Source: Parafannyhessea umbonata
GTDB taxonomy: Bacteria > Actinomycetota > Coriobacteriia > Coriobacteriales > Atopobiaceae
Assembly: GCF_900111255.1 (NCBI RefSeq)
Contig: NZ_FOGP01000001.1
Location: 408,894 to 472,893 of the forward strand
Length of the DNA stretch: 64,000 bases
Direction of reading: 5' to 3'
Below, piece after piece: positions 1-8,563 of this stretch (position 1 is its first letter; the number at the start of each line of letters is the position of its first letter). Made by a program: the position numbers and the translations under genes. A model generated the notes under the pieces. It was given only the letters and a program-made list of their open reading frames with translations. It was not told the DNA's origin and ran no database searches.

Positions 1-43
1 TTCTGTGACTCTGTCGGTATCTTTTTTTGCTGGACGGGCACAC

Positions 44-49
44 TATACT
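44..49 (+). promoter_or_regulatory. Possible -10 box for the desulfoferrodoxin gene
   Basis: TATACT lies about 80 bases before the start codon of the desulfoferrodoxin gene. No convincing -35 hexamer sits at 16-18 bases upstream, where there is only a T-rich stretch, so the assignment rests on the -10 match alone. Confidence 0.3.
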
Positions 50-129
50 CAGTCGGCTCGCCCCAGGGCGCCCGGCCGCGGCGCGTCGCCCGACCGCCGC
101 AAGGAGGGGTGGCAAAAGGAGGAAGGTCT

Positions 130-510
130 ATGGCTGAGGTCACGTTCTACCGTTGTGCGAAGTGTGGAAACCTGGTCATGCTGGTCAACGATGGTGGCGG
201 CACGCTTAGCTGCTGCGGCGAACCCATGAAGAAGCTCGTCGCCGGCTCCGTCGATGCCGCCGTCGAGAAGCACGTGCCTGCCATCGAGCCCGAAGGCGAG
301 CGCATCAGCATCAAGGTCGGCGAGGTCGAGCACCCCATGCTCGAGGAGCACTACATCGAGTGGATCGCGCTCGCCAACGACGGAAGGGCTATCATCAAGT
401 ATCTCAAGCCGGGCGAAGAGCCCACCGCGCGCTTCCGCGTCGCGGCCGGGTCGCACGGCACGGTCTATGCCTACTGCAACCTGCATGGGCTCTGGAAGGC
501 CGAGTTCTAG
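130..510 (+). CDS. dfx: Desulfoferrodoxin (superoxide reductase)
   Basis: Predicted 126-residue cytoplasmic iron protein that reduces superoxide to hydrogen peroxide in anaerobes. The N-terminal desulforedoxin-type FeS4 centre is visible as Cys9, Cys12 (CAKC) and Cys28-Cys29. The C-terminal neelaredoxin-like domain shows the catalytic iron ligands His48, His67, His73 and the Cys116-N-L-His119 motif. The length is that of the full two-domain family. The ATG at 130 is chosen over an ATG 21 bases upstream because an AGGAGG-type ribosome site sits just before it. The gene stands alone ahead of a hairpin that leads into the NAD synthetase-like gene. The presence of this enzyme suggests a strict or moderately aerotolerant anaerobe. 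The family call is secure. Confidence 0.95.
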   Translation: MAEVTFYRCAKCGNLVMLVNDGGGTLSCCGEPMKKLVAGSVDAAVEKHVPAIEPEGERISIKVGEVEHPMLEEHYIEWIALANDGRAIIKYLKPGEEPTARFRVAAGSHGTVYAYCNLHGLWKAEF

Positions 511-547
511 CACTAACCAAGGCATCGCCCCGCGCGGGCGGCCGAGT

Positions 548-589
548 CCCTCCAAGGGTGTTCCCCAAGGGTGGGGCGCCCTTGGAGGG
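548..589 (+). promoter_or_regulatory. Hairpin that buries the ribosome site of the NadE-like gene
   Basis: An 11-bp perfect stem (CCCTCCAAGGG at 548-558 with CCCTTGGAGGG at 579-589) encloses a smaller CCCC/GGGG stem. The GGAGG ribosome site of the next gene (start 598) is inside the right arm, so the folded RNA would block translation. It could also act as a weak terminator after the desulfoferrodoxin gene, but only four Ts follow. Confidence 0.5.
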
Positions 590-597
590 ATTTTCAT

Positions 598-2547
598 ATG
601 AGGATTGGCGTCGGCCAGATCAACACGAAGCCCGGTGACCTTGCGGCCACCATCGACCGCATGGTCGCCTACTCGGAGCGCGCGATGGGGCATGGGGTCG
701 ACCTCCTGGTCTTTCCCATGGCGGCCCTTACGGGGCCATTTCCCCTTGCCGAGGGGCAAAGGGACGACTTCCTCCTGGACACCTTCGACGCGCTCGCCGA
801 TGCCGCGACGCGCCTCGCGTGTCCCGCGATCGTCCCCATCGTGAGCGACATCGAGGGTGACACCCTGCCCGAGGCCATGCTCCTCAAGGATGGCGCCATC
901 GCCCCGCTCAAGCTCACCGCCTACGCGGCGAACGTTGGAGACGCCGACTCCGTGCCCTCTCCCGGCGACCCCTCGCCGGACCTGCCGGAGTTCGACGTCT
1001 GCGGCCTTCGCTTCGGCCTGGCCTTCACCTACGACGACCTCGACGACTACGCCTCGTTCGACTTCGGCCTCGACGTGCTCCTGTTCGTCTCGGGCTACGG
1101 CTACGCCGCGGACGACTCCTCGTCGGCGCTCGGCGGCGCGCTGACCGACAACCGCTTTGTCGGAGACGCCCGCACCACCGGCGCGTGGCTCATCGGCGCT
1201 GGCTCCCTGGGCGGCTACGGCACGCAGGTCTACACTGGCTCGAGCTTCGCGCTTTCTCCCGAGGGCGCCCTCGTCGCGAGCGCCCCGGCCTTCGAGGAGG
1301 ACCTCATGGTCGTCGACGTCACGCCTTGCGCTCGCGCCACGGAGGGCGACGCTCACACAGCCGAGAATGACGCGCCATCCCTCGCTGACGTCTCTGCCCT
1401 CGAACAGTCCAAGCTCACCCCCGAGGTCTACAACCGTCCGCTCTACCTCTGGCAGGCGCTTGTCCTCGGCCTGCGCGACTTCGTGAACAAGCAGGGTGGC
1501 CGTCAGGTCTCCCTCGTGATCGACGGAACGCTCTCGTCCATGGTCACGGCGGCGCTCGCGACAGACGCATTCGGCCCGTCCAACGTTCATGCCATCGTCG
1601 ACTGCCCCGGTGACCTCGAGCGCGAGGCCGCCTGCCAGCGTCTCGCCATCAACCTGAGGCTGGACGCGCGCAGCGCATCGGACATCCCGCGCCTGCCCCG
1701 CGCCGACACGCCGGCGGACGAGCTGCTGCGCCGCGGCATCGTCGAGGCGTATCTTGCGGCCACGTCCCAAAACCTCGGCGCGACGCCGCTCTCCACGCTC
1801 GACAAGACCGAGCTTGCCATCGGAAGATCGCATCTGGCGCCCATGGCCGCGCAGTTCATGCCCCTCGGCGACGTCTACCGCTCCGCCGTCGTCGACCTCG
1901 CGCGCATGCGCAACGCCATGAGTCCCGTATTCCCCACGGTGTCGCTGTCGTCTCGGGAGGTTCCGACCATCGGCAGGCTCCTGCGTGACGGTTACTCGGA
2001 CGAGAGTTGGGTTCGCGCAATCGATGCCGTTCTCCAGGACCACGTCGAGTGGTCGCACTCGCTCACCGACATCGTGCACGAGGACGTCCACGAGCGCTCG
2101 CTGGTCGAGGGCGTGATTGCGGCGTACGAGAGGGGGGAGGCACGTCGTCTCGGCAGGGGCCTCTGCCTCATGGTCAGCACCACCACGCTCTACGACGCCC
2201 GGCGTCCGCTCACGCTCGCCTGGCACGACCACGTTCGCCAGGGCAGCGACCCCCAGGCCGACTCCATCGAGTCCGTGCTCGAGCGTCTCACTGAGTCCAT
2301 CGGGGCGCGGGGGGACGGGTGGCAAGGTCAAGAAGAGGCCGAACAGTCCGGGCTCGAGATGCGCCGTACGCTCTCGTTCCTCAGGGACTTTGCGGTCGGG
2401 GGCGCCTTCGGCCCGCGCCATCCCGAGCCAGACTCCTTCGCTGGGCGCGCCATGGGCCCCGACGCGGCCTCGGGCGACGACTCCGGAGTCGCGCGCTTCC
2501 GCGACTCCGCAGGAAACGAGTGGCCCACCCCGTTCTCCGAGAACTAG
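598..2547 (+). CDS. NAD(+) synthetase-like protein with degenerate active sites
   Basis: A 649-residue protein with the two-domain plan of glutamine-dependent NAD synthetase (NadE): an N-terminal nitrilase-like amidase (about 1-270) and a C-terminal ATP-pyrophosphatase domain (about 280-560), plus a diverged tail. Hallmark residues are changed. The amidase Glu of the FPE motif is Met41 (FPMAALTG). The Lys near 105 is kept. The nucleophilic Cys expected around 144 is absent (AFTYDDL). The synthetase P-loop SGGxDS reads DGTLSS at 309-314, and the TGNKxE motif reads STLDKTE. ATG 598 is preferred because a GGAGG site precedes it. By family it would convert deamido-NAD to NAD, but from the residues I infer it is catalytically weak, altered, or a pseudoenzyme. 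Function uncertain. Confidence 0.7.
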   Translation: MRIGVGQINTKPGDLAATIDRMVAYSERAMGHGVDLLVFPMAALTGPFPLAEGQRDDFLLDTFDALADAATRLACPAIVPIVSDIEGDTLPEAMLLKDGAIAPLKLTAYAANVGDADSVPSPGDPSPDLPEFDVCGLRFGLAFTYDDLDDYASFDFGLDVLLFVSGYGYAADDSSSALGGALTDNRFVGDARTTGAWLIGAGSLGGYGTQVYTGSSFALSPEGALVASAPAFEEDLMVVDVTPCARATEGDAHTAENDAPSLADVSALEQSKLTPEVYNRPLYLWQALVLGLRDFVNKQGGRQVSLVIDGTLSSMVTAALATDAFGPSNVHAIVDCPGDLEREAACQRLAINLRLDARSASDIPRLPRADTPADELLRRGIVEAYLAATSQNLGATPLSTLDKTELAIGRSHLAPMAAQFMPLGDVYRSAVVDLARMRNAMSPVFPTVSLSSREVPTIGRLLRDGYSDESWVRAIDAVLQDHVEWSHSLTDIVHEDVHERSLVEGVIAAYERGEARRLGRGLCLMVSTTTLYDARRPLTLAWHDHVRQGSDPQADSIESVLERLTESIGARGDGWQGQEEAEQSGLEMRRTLSFLRDFAVGGAFGPRHPEPDSFAGRAMGPDAASGDDSGVARFRDSAGNEWPTPFSEN

Positions 2548-2631
2548 TGCCGCAGCCTGGCCCCCGACTTCCGGTCATCCCGAGCGTGGCGTTGGCCTGC
2601 CACAAGCCCAGCGCGTCTCTGTGATACTATA

Positions 2632-2643
2632 GAACGAACGTTC
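2632..2643. promoter_or_regulatory. LexA (SOS) box upstream of ruvCAB
   Basis: GAAC-GAAC-GTTC matches the Gram-positive LexA operator form CGAAC-N4-GTTCG, about 60 bases before the ruvC start. ruvCAB induction by DNA damage is well known in other bacteria, and the site's placement supports SOS control of this operon. Confidence 0.75.
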
Positions 2644-2703
2644 GATAGCATCTAAACCAACGGAAGGCTAACGCCGCCCGCAGCGCTCGCAAGGGAGGGA
2701 CGC

Positions 2704-3357
2704 GTGATCATCCTGGGTATCGATCCCGGCCTCGCCAACACCGGCTGGGGCGTGGTGGAGACGCGCGGCAACGTGTGCCGTGCACGCGCCTACGGATGCG
2801 TGTCCAGTAAGGCGTCCGAGCCGCTCGACCAGCGTCTGGGTCGCATCTTCGACGAGATCTCCGAGGTCATCGAGCGCTACCACCCCTCGCAGCTCGCGAT
2901 CGAGAAGATCTTCTTCGGCGAGAACACTCGCTCCGCCATCGCGACGGCCCATGCCCGCGGCGCGGCCATCGTGGCCTGCTCCATGGCGGGCCTGCAGATG
3001 GGCGAGTACACGCCCATGCAGATCAAGCAGGCCGTCGTGGGCACGGGCTCCGCCGACAAGCGCCAGGTCATCTACATGGTCCAGAACATCCTCGCGCTCG
3101 ATCACGAGCCGCGCCCGGATCACGCGGCCGACGCGCTCGCCGCGGCCGTGTGCCACGCAAACCTGGCGCGCACCAACGCCATCGCGCACCGCGTCGCGGC
3201 CGACCAGATGGCCGCCCAGGAGCGCGCGCAGCGCATTGCCGACGCCGATGAGGCCCGCCAGGTCACGGCGGCGGCCACGGCGGCAAACGTCGCCCGTGCT
3301 CGTGGCGCGCGCCAGAGCCTTCCCGCAACCCGCACCAGCAGAAGGAGCTCCAAGTGA
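2704..3357 (+). CDS. ruvC: Crossover junction endodeoxyribonuclease RuvC
   Basis: A 217-residue Holliday-junction resolvase that cuts four-way junctions after branch migration by RuvAB. The acidic catalytic residues are visible: Asp7 (GIDPG), Glu67 (IEKIFF) and Asp139/Asp143 in PDHAADALA. The core ends near residue 160; an Ala/Arg-rich tail of about 50 residues is longer than in typical RuvC. It starts with GTG behind GGGAGG. Its stop overlaps the ruvA start by four bases (GTGA), indicating translational coupling. It is the first gene of an SOS-box-controlled ruvC-ruvA-ruvB operon. Confidence 0.97.
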   Translation: MIILGIDPGLANTGWGVVETRGNVCRARAYGCVSSKASEPLDQRLGRIFDEISEVIERYHPSQLAIEKIFFGENTRSAIATAHARGAAIVACSMAGLQMGEYTPMQIKQAVVGTGSADKRQVIYMVQNILALDHEPRPDHAADALAAAVCHANLARTNAIAHRVAADQMAAQERAQRIADADEARQVTAAATAANVARARGARQSLPATRTSRRSSK

Positions 3358-3986
3358 TAGTCCAGCTCACAGGAACCCTGCTCGAGGTCCTGCCCTTGCA
3401 TGTCGTGCTCGACGTCCAGGGCGTGGGCTACGAGCTCGGCGTCTCCGCCACGACGGCCGCATCGCTCCCGCCCGTGGGGCAGTCCGGCGTAACCATCCTC
3501 ACACGTCTCATCGTGCGCGAGGACGCCATGGACCTCTATGGCTTCTCCAGCCGAGAAGAGCGCGCCCTCTTCGACCGCCTGGTCGCCATTTCCGGCGTGG
3601 GTCCCAAGCTCGCGCTGGCGGTACTCTCCACCTTCAGTCCCGCCGGGCTCGCTACCGTCGTGGCGACGCAAGACGTATCGCGCATGTCTCAGGTGAGCGG
3701 CGTAGGCAAGAAGAAGGCCCAACGCCTGCTCGTCGAGCTCGAGGGCGTCTTCCAGAAGGATGCGGAGCTGCGCGGCCTGGTCGGCCTGCAGCAGCCCGCG
3801 CTCGACTCCGCGCCTGCCGCCCCCTCTGCTTCTTCGGTCGGGGCCGAGGCCACCGAGGCGCTCCTCTCCATGGGCTTCACGCAGCAGGAGGCGGAGCTTG
3901 CGCTCGAGGGATATGATGACGCCGGCACCGGCACCGTCGAGGCGGCGCTCGGCTACGCGCTCAAGCACCTGGGAGGTGGCGCCTAA
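3354..3986 (+). CDS. ruvA: Holliday junction branch migration subunit RuvA
   Basis: A 210-residue DNA-binding subunit that holds the Holliday junction as a tetramer and loads RuvB. Visible parts are the N-terminal OB domain (1-65), tandem helix-hairpin-helix motifs ([10 protein letters not shown] near 80 and [10 protein letters not shown] near 115) and a C-terminal RuvB-contacting domain (about 160-210, with the family phrase [15 protein letters not shown]). It starts with GTG, has an AAGGAG site inside the end of ruvC, and overlaps ruvC by 4 bases and ruvB by 1 base. Full length, no anomalies. Confidence 0.97.
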   Translation: MIVQLTGTLLEVLPLHVVLDVQGVGYELGVSATTAASLPPVGQSGVTILTRLIVREDAMDLYGFSSREERALFDRLVAISGVGPKLALAVLSTFSPAGLATVVATQDVSRMSQVSGVGKKKAQRLLVELEGVFQKDAELRGLVGLQQPALDSAPAAPSASSVGAEATEALLSMGFTQQEAELALEGYDDAGTGTVEAALGYALKHLGGGA

Positions 3987-5059
3987 TGTGGGAGGCACCA
4001 GAAGACGACCTCTTTGCCGACGGCAACGCGCCCCAGCGCCCTGTGCGCCGCGAGGCGGGCCCGCGCTCGGTGACCGGCGAGCTCACCGCAGACGACCTCG
4101 AGGTCGACCGCACGCTTCGCCCCAAGACACTCGACGACTACTGCGGCCAGGAGCGCGTCCGCGAGAACCTGCGCGTGCTCATCCAGGCCGCCCGCGACCG
4201 CAACGAGCCGCTCGACCACGTGATCTTTTCGGGTCCTCCGGGCCTGGGCAAGACCACGCTCGCGGGCGTCGTCGCGAACGAGATGGGCGCCAAGCTGCAC
4301 ACCACCTCCGGGCCTGCCATCGAGCGCACCGGCGACCTCGCGGCCATCCTCACCAACCTGGGCGAGAACGACATCCTCTTCGTGGACGAGATCCATCGTC
4401 TCAACCACCAGGTCGAGGAGGTGCTCTACCCGGCGATGGAGGACTTCTTCCTCGACATCGTCATCGGCAAGGGGCCGGCCGCGCGCTCCATCAGGCTCGA
4501 CATGCCCCACTTCACGCTCATCGGCGCGACCACGCGCACCGGCCTCCTCACGGGGCCCCTGCGCGACCGCTTCGGCATCTCGTATCGTCTGGACTACTAC
4601 TCCACGCAGGAGCTCTCGCACATCGTCCAGCGCTCCGCCGCCATCTTGGGCGTGCGCATCGACGCACAGGGCGCTGCCGAGATCGCCTCGCGTAGCCGCG
4701 GCACGCCGCGTCTTGCCAACCGGCTCCTCAAGCGCGTTCGCGACTACGCTCAGGTCAAGGCCGAGGGAGAGATCACGTGGGAGGTCGCTTCGCAGGCGCT
4801 CTCCTTCTTCGAGATCGACCAGATGGGTCTCGACTGGATGGACGTCAAGATCCTCGAGGCCCTCACCAAGACCTTCCGCGGCCGTCCCGTGGGGCTTACC
4901 ACCATCGCCTCGGCGGTTGGAGAGGACCCCTCTACGCTCGAGGACGTCTACGAGCCCTACCTGCTCCAGATGGGCCTCATCATCCGTACGCCTCAGGGGC
5001 GCGTGGCGACCAGCCTGGCCTTCGACCACCTTGGTGTCACCCCGCCCGCCGTCAAGTAA
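3986..5059 (+). CDS. ruvB: Holliday junction branch migration ATPase RuvB
   Basis: A 357-residue AAA+ motor that drives branch migration with RuvA. Walker A GPPGLGKT is at 83-90, Walker B DEIH at 134-137, sensor-1 GATTRTG follows, and the C-terminal winged helix contains the family phrase TPQGRVAT. It has a short acidic and Arg-rich N-terminal extension of about 40 residues before the conserved LRPKTLDDY. The ATG shares a base with the ruvA TAA, so the three ruv genes form one coupled operon. Confidence 0.98.
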   Translation: MWEAPEDDLFADGNAPQRPVRREAGPRSVTGELTADDLEVDRTLRPKTLDDYCGQERVRENLRVLIQAARDRNEPLDHVIFSGPPGLGKTTLAGVVANEMGAKLHTTSGPAIERTGDLAAILTNLGENDILFVDEIHRLNHQVEEVLYPAMEDFFLDIVIGKGPAARSIRLDMPHFTLIGATTRTGLLTGPLRDRFGISYRLDYYSTQELSHIVQRSAAILGVRIDAQGAAEIASRSRGTPRLANRLLKRVRDYAQVKAEGEITWEVASQALSFFEIDQMGLDWMDVKILEALTKTFRGRPVGLTTIASAVGEDPSTLEDVYEPYLLQMGLIIRTPQGRVATSLAFDHLGVTPPAVK

Positions 5060-5070
5060 GGTGGCAACCC

Positions 5071-5469
5071 ATGCTCCAACACGACTATCTCCTCGAGATC
5101 ATCGGCCGCTTCGTCGAGAGCGTCTCCGTCGCCCTCGTGAGCGTCTTTCGCGACAGAGAGTTCGGGCGCGTGGAGGAGGCTGAGTCCGCCGTGGCCGAGC
5201 TCCTCGACCTCGACGCCTCGACGGCCATGTCGCTCGCTCCCCAGTCGCTCGTCACGATGATGTCCCTTTCGGGCGTGGGGGAGTCCGTTGCCGGCTATGC
5301 CGCCTACGTCCTCCAGAGAGTCTCGCTCGCCTACGAGCTCGAGGGCAAGCCGAATGTTGCCCGCGTTCGCCACGAGCAGGCGCAGGCCATCGCCGATGCC
5401 TTCAACGCCGATCTCGAACAAGTTCCTGAAGAGTTCCTTAGCCTTGAGCGTCAGATTATCAACCGGTAA
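5071..5469 (+). CDS. Small DUF6483-like protein of unknown function
   Basis: A 132-residue soluble, mostly helical, acidic protein beginning MLQHDYLLEII, which resembles the opening of the DUF6483 family (QDYILRMIEQ-type). No catalytic motif, signal peptide or membrane segment is seen. The ATG is 11 bases after the ruvB stop, so it probably rides on the SOS operon transcript. The longer open frame reaching back into ruvB is rejected because it has no ribosome site. The family assignment is from memory of the N-terminal pattern only. Confidence 0.75.
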   Translation: MLQHDYLLEIIGRFVESVSVALVSVFRDREFGRVEEAESAVAELLDLDASTAMSLAPQSLVTMMSLSGVGESVAGYAAYVLQRVSLAYELEGKPNVARVRHEQAQAIADAFNADLEQVPEEFLSLERQIINR

Positions 5470-5662
5470 TCCGCAAGCGTCAGCTATGTTTCAGGGGGCG
5501 TTGGCTTCTCGGTCATTCGCGTTCAATTTTGCCCGTGAACGGATTTTCGTCTATTTTCCCAGCGTCTTGGGGTAATATGTCCCTCGTGGTCAAAACCCAC
5601 ACTTTGTATCGCGCGTACAGCGCACTGTTTTCGCCCCTCGGGGCAAGAAAGAAAGGCACGAC

Positions 5663-5866
5663 ATGGCACAGGGTACTGTTAAGTGGTTCAACCCGGACAA
5701 GGGCTACGGCTTCATCTCTCGTGAGGACGGCGACGACCTGTTCGTCCACTACTCCGAGATCCAGATGGACGGCTTCAAGACTCTGGACGAGGGCCAGGCT
5801 GTCGAGTTTGACATCACCACCGGCCAGAACGGCAAGCTCCAGGCTTCCAACGTCCGCAAGGCCTAA
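5663..5866 (+). CDS. csp: Cold-shock protein (CspA family)
   Basis: A 67-residue single CSD/OB-fold RNA chaperone. Both RNA-binding motifs are intact: KGYGFI (RNP1) and the DDLFVHY segment (RNP2). It would melt RNA structure during cold or stress. An isolated TAATAT at 5573-5578 could be its -10 box, giving an untranslated leader of about 80 bases, typical of csp genes. It is monocistronic and ends in a strong terminator. Confidence 0.97.
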   Translation: MAQGTVKWFNPDKGYGFISREDGDDLFVHYSEIQMDGFKTLDEGQAVEFDITTGQNGKLQASNVRKA

Positions 5867-5901
5867 GCAGCCGTAAGCCTCATTCATACTTAAGGCTGAT
5901 G

Positions 5902-5927
5902 AGCCCCCGCATCGCGGGGGCTTTTTG
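5902..5927 (+). terminator. Rho-independent terminator of the cold-shock gene
   Basis: Perfect 9-bp stem AGCCCCCGC / GCGGGGGCT with a 3-base loop, followed by TTTTTG. It is placed 35 bases after the csp stop. Confidence 0.93.
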
Positions 5928-6114
5928 TTTGTGCGTTTGCGCAAAATGGTCCCGTTTCGACGAGGCTCATTTACGTTTGAAATGCTTGTGTCAAATACTG
6001 TTCCATCTATAGCCGCAACAAACCTGTCTGCCATTCTATCTGCTTGGTTTCTTTACGATAGTGGTAGATTAGTAAAACCTAATAACGGTTCAAGTTCTTT
6101 TAAGGCGGCAGCTG

Positions 6115-7518
6115 GTGGGTTCTTCTTACTTCAGAAAATTATCTCTCTGGCTACTGGACGTCATCTGCGTCGTTCTGAGCTTCTGGCATGCGACGAGCAT
6201 CAAGGCGCTTGGACCCATCTTGTCTTCCACCGGTAGTGCAACCGGCCTGACCATCATTACTCTAGTCTTCCTCGTCACGTTCTTCAATTTCATCACGCAC
6301 GTGAACCGTGGTTTCATGAAGCGCAACGCAACACAGGAGTTTGGCCTTGTCTTCCTCTACAACGTCTATCTCGTGCTCGGCGTCGCCCTCGTGATGCTTG
6401 CCGTCGAGCCCGACGTCTCGCCCTCGCGTACCGTCGTGATGCTCTTCTTCGGCATCGATGTCGTGGTCATGTGCGCGCTCAGGGCGCTTTCCAAGCTCGC
6501 GACGCGTCTCGTGTTTGGTCGTGAGAGCGTCCGCTACCACGTTCTTATGATTGCTGAGCCCACGTGCAGGGAGTTTGTCCAGAAGCGCTTCAAGACTGGG
6601 TCAACCTACAACGTCGCAGGATGGCTCGACCTTTCAGGAGACTTCGTCCAGGGCAAGGTGGGGGAGAAGACCATAGCCTGCCGGCTTGAGTCCATTCCCC
6701 AGCACCTTGCGGGCAAGCGCATCGACGACGTCTTCGTTGCGGCCCCCAATGCGACTGAGGATCAGGTGGCACGTCTGGTCGACTCTGCGGAGCGCCTTTC
6801 GGCCTCTTGCCACGTGCAGGTGGTTCTGCCTGACCCCGATATCCAGGGGGCGCATCTCGACTCTTTTGGCGAGATTCCTACGGTCACCTACTCGAGCACC
6901 GGCAGCAAGTTCTACCGCTACGTCGGCAAGCGCCTGTTCGACATCCTCTTCAGCCTTGCGGTCATAGTAGTCGCCTTCATTCCCAGCCTCATCCTGAGTC
7001 TCGTTATCTACCTTCAGACCAAGGGCTCTCCCTTCTACACCCAGAGTCGCGTCGGCCTCGACGGCAAGCACTTCGACCTCCTCAAGTTCCGCTCCATGGT
7101 CGCTGATGCTAACGACGTCAAGAAGTATTTGAGCGCGGAACAGCTTAGGGAGTGGGAGACGGAGCGCAAGGTCGAAAACGATCCACGCGTCACGAAGGTG
7201 GGGCGCATCCTGCGCAAGACGTCGCTGGATGAGTTTCCGCAGTTCATCAACGTATTCAAAGGCGACATGAGTGTTGTTGGCCCGCGTCCCATTGTCGATG
7301 AGGAGCTTGTCAACTACGGGGATAGGTTGAGTGAGTTCCTCAGCTGCAAGCCGGGCATCACAGGATGGTGGCAGGTGGTGGCTCGTAACGATGCGACCTA
7401 TGCCACGGGTAAGCGTCAGGAGCTCGAGCTCTATTACGTGCGTCACCAGTCCGCCCAGATGGATTGGTCAATAATTAAGCGCACGGTTAGCGCTGTGATA
7501 TATGGCACTGGCAAGTAA
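6115..7518 (+). CDS. Undecaprenyl-phosphate sugar phosphotransferase (exopolysaccharide initiation)
   Basis: A 467-residue membrane enzyme of the WbaP/CpsE polyprenyl glycosylphosphotransferase type, which moves a sugar-1-phosphate onto undecaprenyl phosphate. About four hydrophobic segments lie in 10-120, a Rossmann-like middle domain in about 140-240, and the bacterial sugar-transferase domain in 268-467. The last opens with an amphipathic membrane helix after KRLFDILFS and contains FRSMV, LRKTSLDEFPQ and VVGPRPI, all family signatures. The GTG start follows an AAGG-type site. The 190-base upstream region is noticeably AT-rich. No other glycosyltransferase, polymerase or flippase gene is nearby, so it is an orphan initiator whose glycan locus must lie elsewhere. 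Confidence 0.9.
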   Translation: MGSSYFRKLSLWLLDVICVVLSFWHATSIKALGPILSSTGSATGLTIITLVFLVTFFNFITHVNRGFMKRNATQEFGLVFLYNVYLVLGVALVMLAVEPDVSPSRTVVMLFFGIDVVVMCALRALSKLATRLVFGRESVRYHVLMIAEPTCREFVQKRFKTGSTYNVAGWLDLSGDFVQGKVGEKTIACRLESIPQHLAGKRIDDVFVAAPNATEDQVARLVDSAERLSASCHVQVVLPDPDIQGAHLDSFGEIPTVTYSSTGSKFYRYVGKRLFDILFSLAVIVVAFIPSLILSLVIYLQTKGSPFYTQSRVGLDGKHFDLLKFRSMVADANDVKKYLSAEQLREWETERKVENDPRVTKVGRILRKTSLDEFPQFINVFKGDMSVVGPRPIVDEELVNYGDRLSEFLSCKPGITGWWQVVARNDATYATGKRQELELYYVRHQSAQMDWSIIKRTVSAVIYGTGK

Positions 7519-7658
7519 TCAGTCATCATGACTCGCTTGACTCAGTGCGAATGACCTTCACTGCAGTGGAAAACAATCTGGCCGAAGCGCTTGACCCTTA
7601 CGTTACGTCATGGCTTATCCTCATGCGTGACAAGGGCGGATGCGGGAAGGGGGCCGGT

Positions 7659-8432
7659 TTGCTGACCGTTAAGGAAGTCGCGGAGCTGTCGGGTGTGAGC
7701 GTGCGGACGCTGCACCACTACGACGCCATCGGCCTACTGGGTCCCGCTGGGCGCACGGAGGCTGGCTACCGGCTCTATGGGGACGCCGAGCTCGCACGGC
7801 TGCAGCAGATCCTGCTCCTGAGGGAGCTGGGCTTCTCCCTTGCTGACATCCGCAAGACCATTGACGCCACGTCACGGGACCGAAGGCGCGCGTTTGAGCA
7901 GCAGGCGCGGCTCCTGGAGCTCAAGCGGGAACACATCGACGGGCTAATCGAGCTCGCTCGGTCGCTGGCGCGGGAGGAGGGGGCGAAGGTGAGCTTCGAG
8001 GCGTTCGACACCGGCAAGATGGACGAGTACGCTGCTCGCGCGAAGGAGGCCTGGGGCGACACACCCGATTGGTCCGACTACCAGAGGCGCAGCGCGGGAC
8101 GCACGAGTGAGGAGGAGTCTGCCATGGGGGAGCAGCTGATGGAGCTGTTCGTTCCGTTCGCGAAGATGGCGAAGGAGGGCACGGACCCCGCCAGTGAGAG
8201 AGCCGTGGCGCAGGCCGCGCTGATTCGCGGCTTCATCTGCGAGCACTACTACGAGTGCAGTCTCGAGACGTTCGCGGGCCTTGGCAGGGCCTACGGAGCC
8301 AGCGGCGAGTTCACGCGGAACATCGACCGCTTCGCGGGCGAGGGCGCCGCCGAGTTCGCGTCTAGGGCAGTGGAAGCCTACTGCAAGTGGGACGGCGGTG
8401 CGACTGGTGTGCACAATTGCAGGATGGGCTGA
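7659..8432 (+). CDS. MerR-family transcriptional regulator with TipAS-like domain
   Basis: About 257 residues. It has an N-terminal MerR winged helix-turn-helix (TVKEVAELSGVSVRTLHHYD), a coiled-coil dimer helix (about 75-115) and a C-terminal TipAS-like helical ligand domain (about 130-255). Such proteins activate promoters with long spacers upon binding a ligand, often a peptide antibiotic or drug. I choose the TTG at 7659 because GGAAGGGGG lies five bases upstream and the protein then starts two residues before the HTH as usual. In-frame ATG 7623 and GTG 7545 have no ribosome site. No neighbouring transporter reveals its target. Confidence 0.85.
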   Translation: MLTVKEVAELSGVSVRTLHHYDAIGLLGPAGRTEAGYRLYGDAELARLQQILLLRELGFSLADIRKTIDATSRDRRRAFEQQARLLELKREHIDGLIELARSLAREEGAKVSFEAFDTGKMDEYAARAKEAWGDTPDWSDYQRRSAGRTSEEESAMGEQLMELFVPFAKMAKEGTDPASERAVAQAALIRGFICEHYYECSLETFAGLGRAYGASGEFTRNIDRFAGEGAAEFASRAVEAYCKWDGGATGVHNCRMG

Positions 8433-8563
8433 TCTGTCCGATTGCATTCGAGTAACGGAGTATGAAAAACCGGCCAGTTGCTCGAACTCTATCAGTCGTG
8501 ACAGGGCTGCAGATTGAATGCAGCTCCTTCGTTTTGAGGTTTGCTGCCAGAAGATACGTTGAT

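Noticed and set aside
49-2421. A 790-codon open frame on the minus strand opposite the desulfoferrodoxin and NadE-like genes
   Set aside because: High-GC antisense shadow; composition is Arg/Val/Gly-rich with no domain, and two well-supported genes lie on the other strand.
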